A stretch of DNA of 64,000 nt, from NCBI RefSeq assembly GCF_036417845.1, contig NC_089994.1, positions 16,634,001 through 16,698,000 of the forward strand, read 5' to 3'. Positions 60,833-64,000 of the stretch are shown here, piece after piece. Both the position numbers and the translations under genes were made by a program. Position 1 is the first letter of the stretch; every line of letters begins with the position of its first letter. This stretch comes from Apteryx mantelli. Taxonomy: Eukaryota > Chordata > Aves > Apterygiformes > Apterygidae. Under the pieces are notes generated by a model. It saw nothing but the letters and a program-made list of their open reading frames with translations, did no database searches and was not told the DNA's origin.

Positions 60833-61834
60833 CTGTTTTAATGAAGAAGAGGAATTGCAGCAAGACCATCACAGCTGTAAAGAAAGAGCAGCGTTTCTGG
60901 GGCTGCCCTCAGGGCTCGCTACAGATCCCTGCCCTGGGCGCAGGAGCAGCAGAGCCGAGTTTTCCTCGCTGCCCAAACGCATCAAACCTGCGGGGAGAGC
61001 CGGGAGCCCGCGGCGGTACCTGCCCCGCGGCGCCGCACACTCCGCCGGGAGCCCGCAGCGGGCCGAGCGCCTTGCAGCGCTTCCCGCACAGAGGCAGGTT
61101 TACGTCTAGGGTTCGGTTTAGCTTCCCGAGTCGGATGCATCGTTAATCTCTATCATGGGCTTGCTGTGTGGCCCTTGGCGAATGCACTTAATCTTTCCAA
61201 AGCTCAGTTTACTGCTTGTAAACAAGCCCGACCTGGCCCGGCTGCTCAGCGCTCGGTCGGCATCTCCTTCCCCTTACGGCTCTGCTCTGGTCTCCTGCAG
61301 CAGGGGCCACGGCCTGAGCCTAAATTCCTGCTCCTGGAGGCAAGGGCATTTCAGGGCACCAGCCAGCAGCCCTGCTTTATCTGGCTGATCGGGCAAACGC
61401 CGCGGGACGGACGGCGCGCGGCGCCTTCGCGGAGGCCGCCAGCGAGGAGGCTGGCAGGGCGCCGTGCCCTGCATCGCTCGCACCGCTCGGCCCTCGCGGC
61501 CGCGGGGACGTCGTTCGTGGTGCAGGCAGGGCCGTTTCGGAGGCACCGCGCCGACTGCAGTTTGCTGTACTTTTAGGGGGGAGCTTTGCCCTAATCTGGA
61601 TGTTTCATGTTGCCCTGCAGCTGAGCGCCCGCAAAAGCGTCTCCAGTTACTGATTAGTGACACGTCTGAGCGCATTTTTGCCTGATACATATCAAAGTAT
61701 TTATATCATAATGAACCCACTTTGTCGCCCATGAATGAACGGTCTGCCAGGAATACCTAGGAACGCTGACTGCTCCCTCCCCTAGGGACTGGCGCAGGCA
61801 TCCCAAGCGGCACGCTCGGAACGACGCGTCTTAC
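60833..61834 (-). other. MORN3: MORN3 intron 1 (after coding exon 1)
   Basis: This 1.0-kb intron contains CpG-rich stretches near 60930-61090 and 61390-61560 and a MIR-like SINE fragment at about 61150-61222. Confidence 0.75.
61150..61222 (+). repeat. MIR-like SINE fragment
   Basis: The segment gcttgctgtgtggcccttgg, cgaatgcacttaatctttcc, then agctcagtttactgcttgta closely follows the MIR core (agctgtgtgaccttgggcaa gtcacttaatctctctgagc ctcagtttcc). Good support for a fragment this short. Confidence 0.6.
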
Positions 61835-61979
61835 CGTGCTTCCGGTTGTCCAGCCACTCTCCCGTGTACTGGTCCCCGTTTGCAGCGTACACCGTGTGTC
61901 TCAATCCGCTCTTCTGGGCTCTCCTGTCGCGCTCGTGCCAGGGAGGCTCTGCCGTCGGGGGGCATTTCGCAAAGGGCAT
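61835..61979 (-). CDS. MORN3: MORN3 coding exon 1
   Basis: MORN3 is a small protein of tandem MORN repeats, expressed mainly in testis in mammals and implicated in sperm formation. The minus-strand ATG at 61979-61977 opens MPFAKCPPTAEPPWHERDRR, aligned with human MPVSKCPKKSESLWKGWDRK. The exon ends at H-G with a gtaaga donor. It encodes residues 1-48 plus one base; the first MORN motif begins at YTGEW (residue 38). An acceptor (tctgtctccag) just upstream makes the exon start at 61990, with 11 nt of 5'UTR, so a separate noncoding first exon must lie to the right. The five exons join in phase to 238 residues against 240 in human. Confidence 0.95.
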
Positions 61980-62169
61980 TTTGTTCTCGGCTGGAGACAG
62001 AAGCAAACGATGGTGAGAAACAAACGAGAGAGAAATTTTCAGGGCGGGTACTAAAAGAGCAGTCTGTTAATGAGCTACGCTTGAATACGCACCCAAGCCA
62101 GTAATTAATGTCTGCCTTTGGAAGGGGTAAAATAAAAATATAACAAGCAGAAGGGAATCTAAAAATACT

Positions 62170-63500
62170 TAAGTGGGAAGCAGTGCCGGCTGAAAGCAGG
62201 CTCGCAGCACAGAGCGTTAGGAAGCGTTCAGCAAGCGGCGGCGGGACGTGGCCGGGGTGGGCGTCGCGCCGCGCGCCCGCGGGAGGCCGTCGGCGAGCCC
62301 GGGAAGTCGGGGCCCTCGCGGCACGGCAGCAGCCCCGCGAGCTCGCCCCTCCCGGAGCCGCCTCTGCCTGCTCGGCGGGAGCGGGGAGCCGTAATTTAAG
62401 CAGTTTAGCAAATTGTTGGTTTATTAGGAAATACGCCAGAAGATCTTTGGAAAATAGAGCGGGTCGGAGAGCTGGTCTCCGTCCCCGGGGTGCGGCAGGA
62501 GCTCGGATGCTCTATGCATCCCGCGGTACAGAGCTTAGGGTCCTTTATAGCTAAAAAAACCCCAATCAATCCCATAGGCGTCTTGTTAAAAAGGGTAGAA
62601 ACGGCAACGTTTCCTTCTGCCGGCAGGACGGGGGCTCCTGTTCCTGCCGCTTAACGTTTTCGGGCGGTTTGTGACAGTTTGTCGAGGGACGCCAGCGGTC
62701 TAGTTCTCCGGGTGTCTACGGAAGATGGTTGTTCAGAAACGATGGGGGGGGGATATTACTGCTAAAAAGCCTTCCCGTGTTCCCGGTGATCGCTGCTCCC
62801 CCAAAGGCAGCAGCTCTGTGTAACACGTTGCTCTGCTTTTCCTTACCGCCGGGGAGCCGCGAGGGGCCGGCGGGCGCGTGGCGGTGGGCGCGGGGGCTGC
62901 GGCGGGCGCGCGATTGTGAGCTCAGGCCTCGGAAGCGGGGGAAGTTCAGCAAATGTCCCAGCAACGCGGGCGAGGGCCGGGAGCGGCGGCCGGCAGGAGC
63001 CCGCGAGCGGTGCCCCCGCGCCGCTCCTCCGCTCTCCGCTGTCGGTCTCCACGCGATCGGGAAGCCGGAGGAGGGCAAGCAGCCCTGGCTGCCTCCTGGC
63101 CCTCAAAGCGGGTGTTTTGGGAATTGGGCTGTCTGCCATTGCCGGGATGCTTTGCTTTGCTTTGCGGCTCCAGGCTGGTGCATCCAGGACGGTCACTGTG
63201 CCTGAATCCCCCTGAACGTGCCCATCCCTGCCGCCCACCCGGGCACATCTTGCTTCTGGCCATGGAGGGCCAGGTCCATCACTAGGTCCGACGGGGTCAC
63301 AGCTGCTCCGGACGGTGCATTCCCTGCAATGCAACCCTGGGATCTGCTGCAGGAGCTCGGGGTGCCCTTGCGACGCCCGGGGCGAGGAGCTCCCGGCGGT
63401 GCTTGCCGGGCTCACGCGCTGCGCTGCGCGTGCACGGCCGTCCCCGCGGTCCAGCAACGCCGTTGAGGAAGGCCTGCGCTGAGCTGCTCCTGCCGGATCT
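62170..63500 (-). promoter_or_regulatory. MORN3: CpG-rich region, probable MORN3 promoter
   Basis: Two CpG-dense stretches (about 62180-62520 and 62840-63480) lie 0.2-1.5 kb upstream of the MORN3 first coding exon, on the side where the missing noncoding first exon is expected. They could hold that exon and the start site. The right-hand patch could instead serve an unseen neighbour; in human the next gene is TMEM120B, but no exon of it is recognised here. Confidence 0.45.
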
Positions 63501-64000
63501 AGGAATCTGTCCCTCTATCCGATATATCCCCAGACCTCCCAACCCGCCCCAGCACCGGCACTCGGGGCAGGCAGAGCCCACTGCCCCAAGCGCCAGCCCT
63601 CGAGGGGCGCTGGCACTGCCCCCCTTTTCCGCCAGACAGGCAGCACAGGGACATCGCACCCGACCACCTCTTCTCTTAAACTTGAAGGATAACACGTAAA
63701 AATTGAGCGCGGATCCCCAGCTCAGTGTGAGGGCAGATCCGCGGCGCAGCCATCCGCTCAACGCATCCTCCGGTGGGCAGCCGGCGCGGTGCCCGTGGGG
63801 AACAGGCAGGCAAGAAATGGCTTTATTTGCTGAATTCAGTTCCAGATTTGTGACCTTGATGTCACGTTCGCACGAGGGTTAACACAGTCGGTGCCCACCA
63901 CATCAGCTGTTTGTTACCCCCCTACGGTGACACGGCGCAGAGGCTGGCAGCACGGCAGCACGGCAGCACGGCGGCAACGCAGCGCTGCGCCGTCCGTCCG
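63501..64000. other. Right edge, no gene recognised
   Basis: GC-rich DNA with no recognised exon. A short tandem GGCAGCAC repeat (three exact units, 63946-63969) lies near the end. Confidence 0.6.
63946..63969. repeat. (GGCAGCAC)3 tandem repeat
   Basis: Three exact 8-bp units followed by a degenerate fourth (ggcggcaa). Confidence 0.85.

Noticed and set aside
62843-63457. 204-codon minus-strand frame upstream of MORN3
   Set aside because: It lies in a CpG-rich block with open frames on both strands and has no recognisable domain. MORN3 already has its ATG at 61979.

Overview
The window is vertebrate nuclear DNA, most likely from a bird or another archosaur/turtle-line reptile. Three genes are recognised by their coding exons, and they appear in the order and orientation known from human 12q24.31: KDM2B (minus), ORAI1 (plus), MORN3 (minus). 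Exons are short and widely spaced with GT/AG junctions, so most long open frames here are chance. Degraded CR1 LINE 3' ends and MIR-type CORE-SINE remnants support a sauropsid. The species cannot be fixed from the sequence.

Layout. Positions 1 to about 29.4 kb are the 5' end of KDM2B, read leftwards. The promoter CpG island lies at about 28.0-29.5 kb. Four coding exons follow at 28.8, 27.4-27.5, 24.0 and 15.8 kb, encoding the first 101 residues plus one base of codon 102. The remaining 15.8 kb on the left is one intron with no exon I can see. Positions 29.5-35.5 kb are AT-rich intergenic DNA. Positions 35.5-37.0 kb hold a G-rich minisatellite of 27 copies of a roughly 54-bp unit, abutting the ORAI1 CpG island. 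ORAI1 has two coding exons (37375-37488 and 48307-48873) separated by a 10.8-kb intron, and encodes 226 residues. MORN3 runs leftwards from 61979 to 52812 in five coding exons (238 residues, seven MORN motifs), convergent with ORAI1. Several CpG-dense patches lie in and upstream of MORN3; no coding exon was recognised from 62.0 kb to the end.

Function. KDM2B is the CxxC/JmjC protein that targets variant Polycomb complex PRC1.1 to CpG islands. ORAI1 is the pore subunit of the store-operated CRAC calcium channel. MORN3 is a MORN-repeat protein linked to male germ cells. They are neighbours by conserved synteny and do not form a pathway.

Most useful observations: (1) the minisatellite next to the ORAI1 promoter; (2) an ORAI1 first exon whose only in-frame AUG corresponds to human Met64, with an in-frame stop upstream, so the long ORAI1-alpha N-terminus is not encoded here, plus a minimal well-placed uORF; (3) an 11-residue KDM2B first coding exon matching the short human N-terminal isoform; (4) a strong GC contrast between MORN3 exons. 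I found no previously undescribed multigene system.
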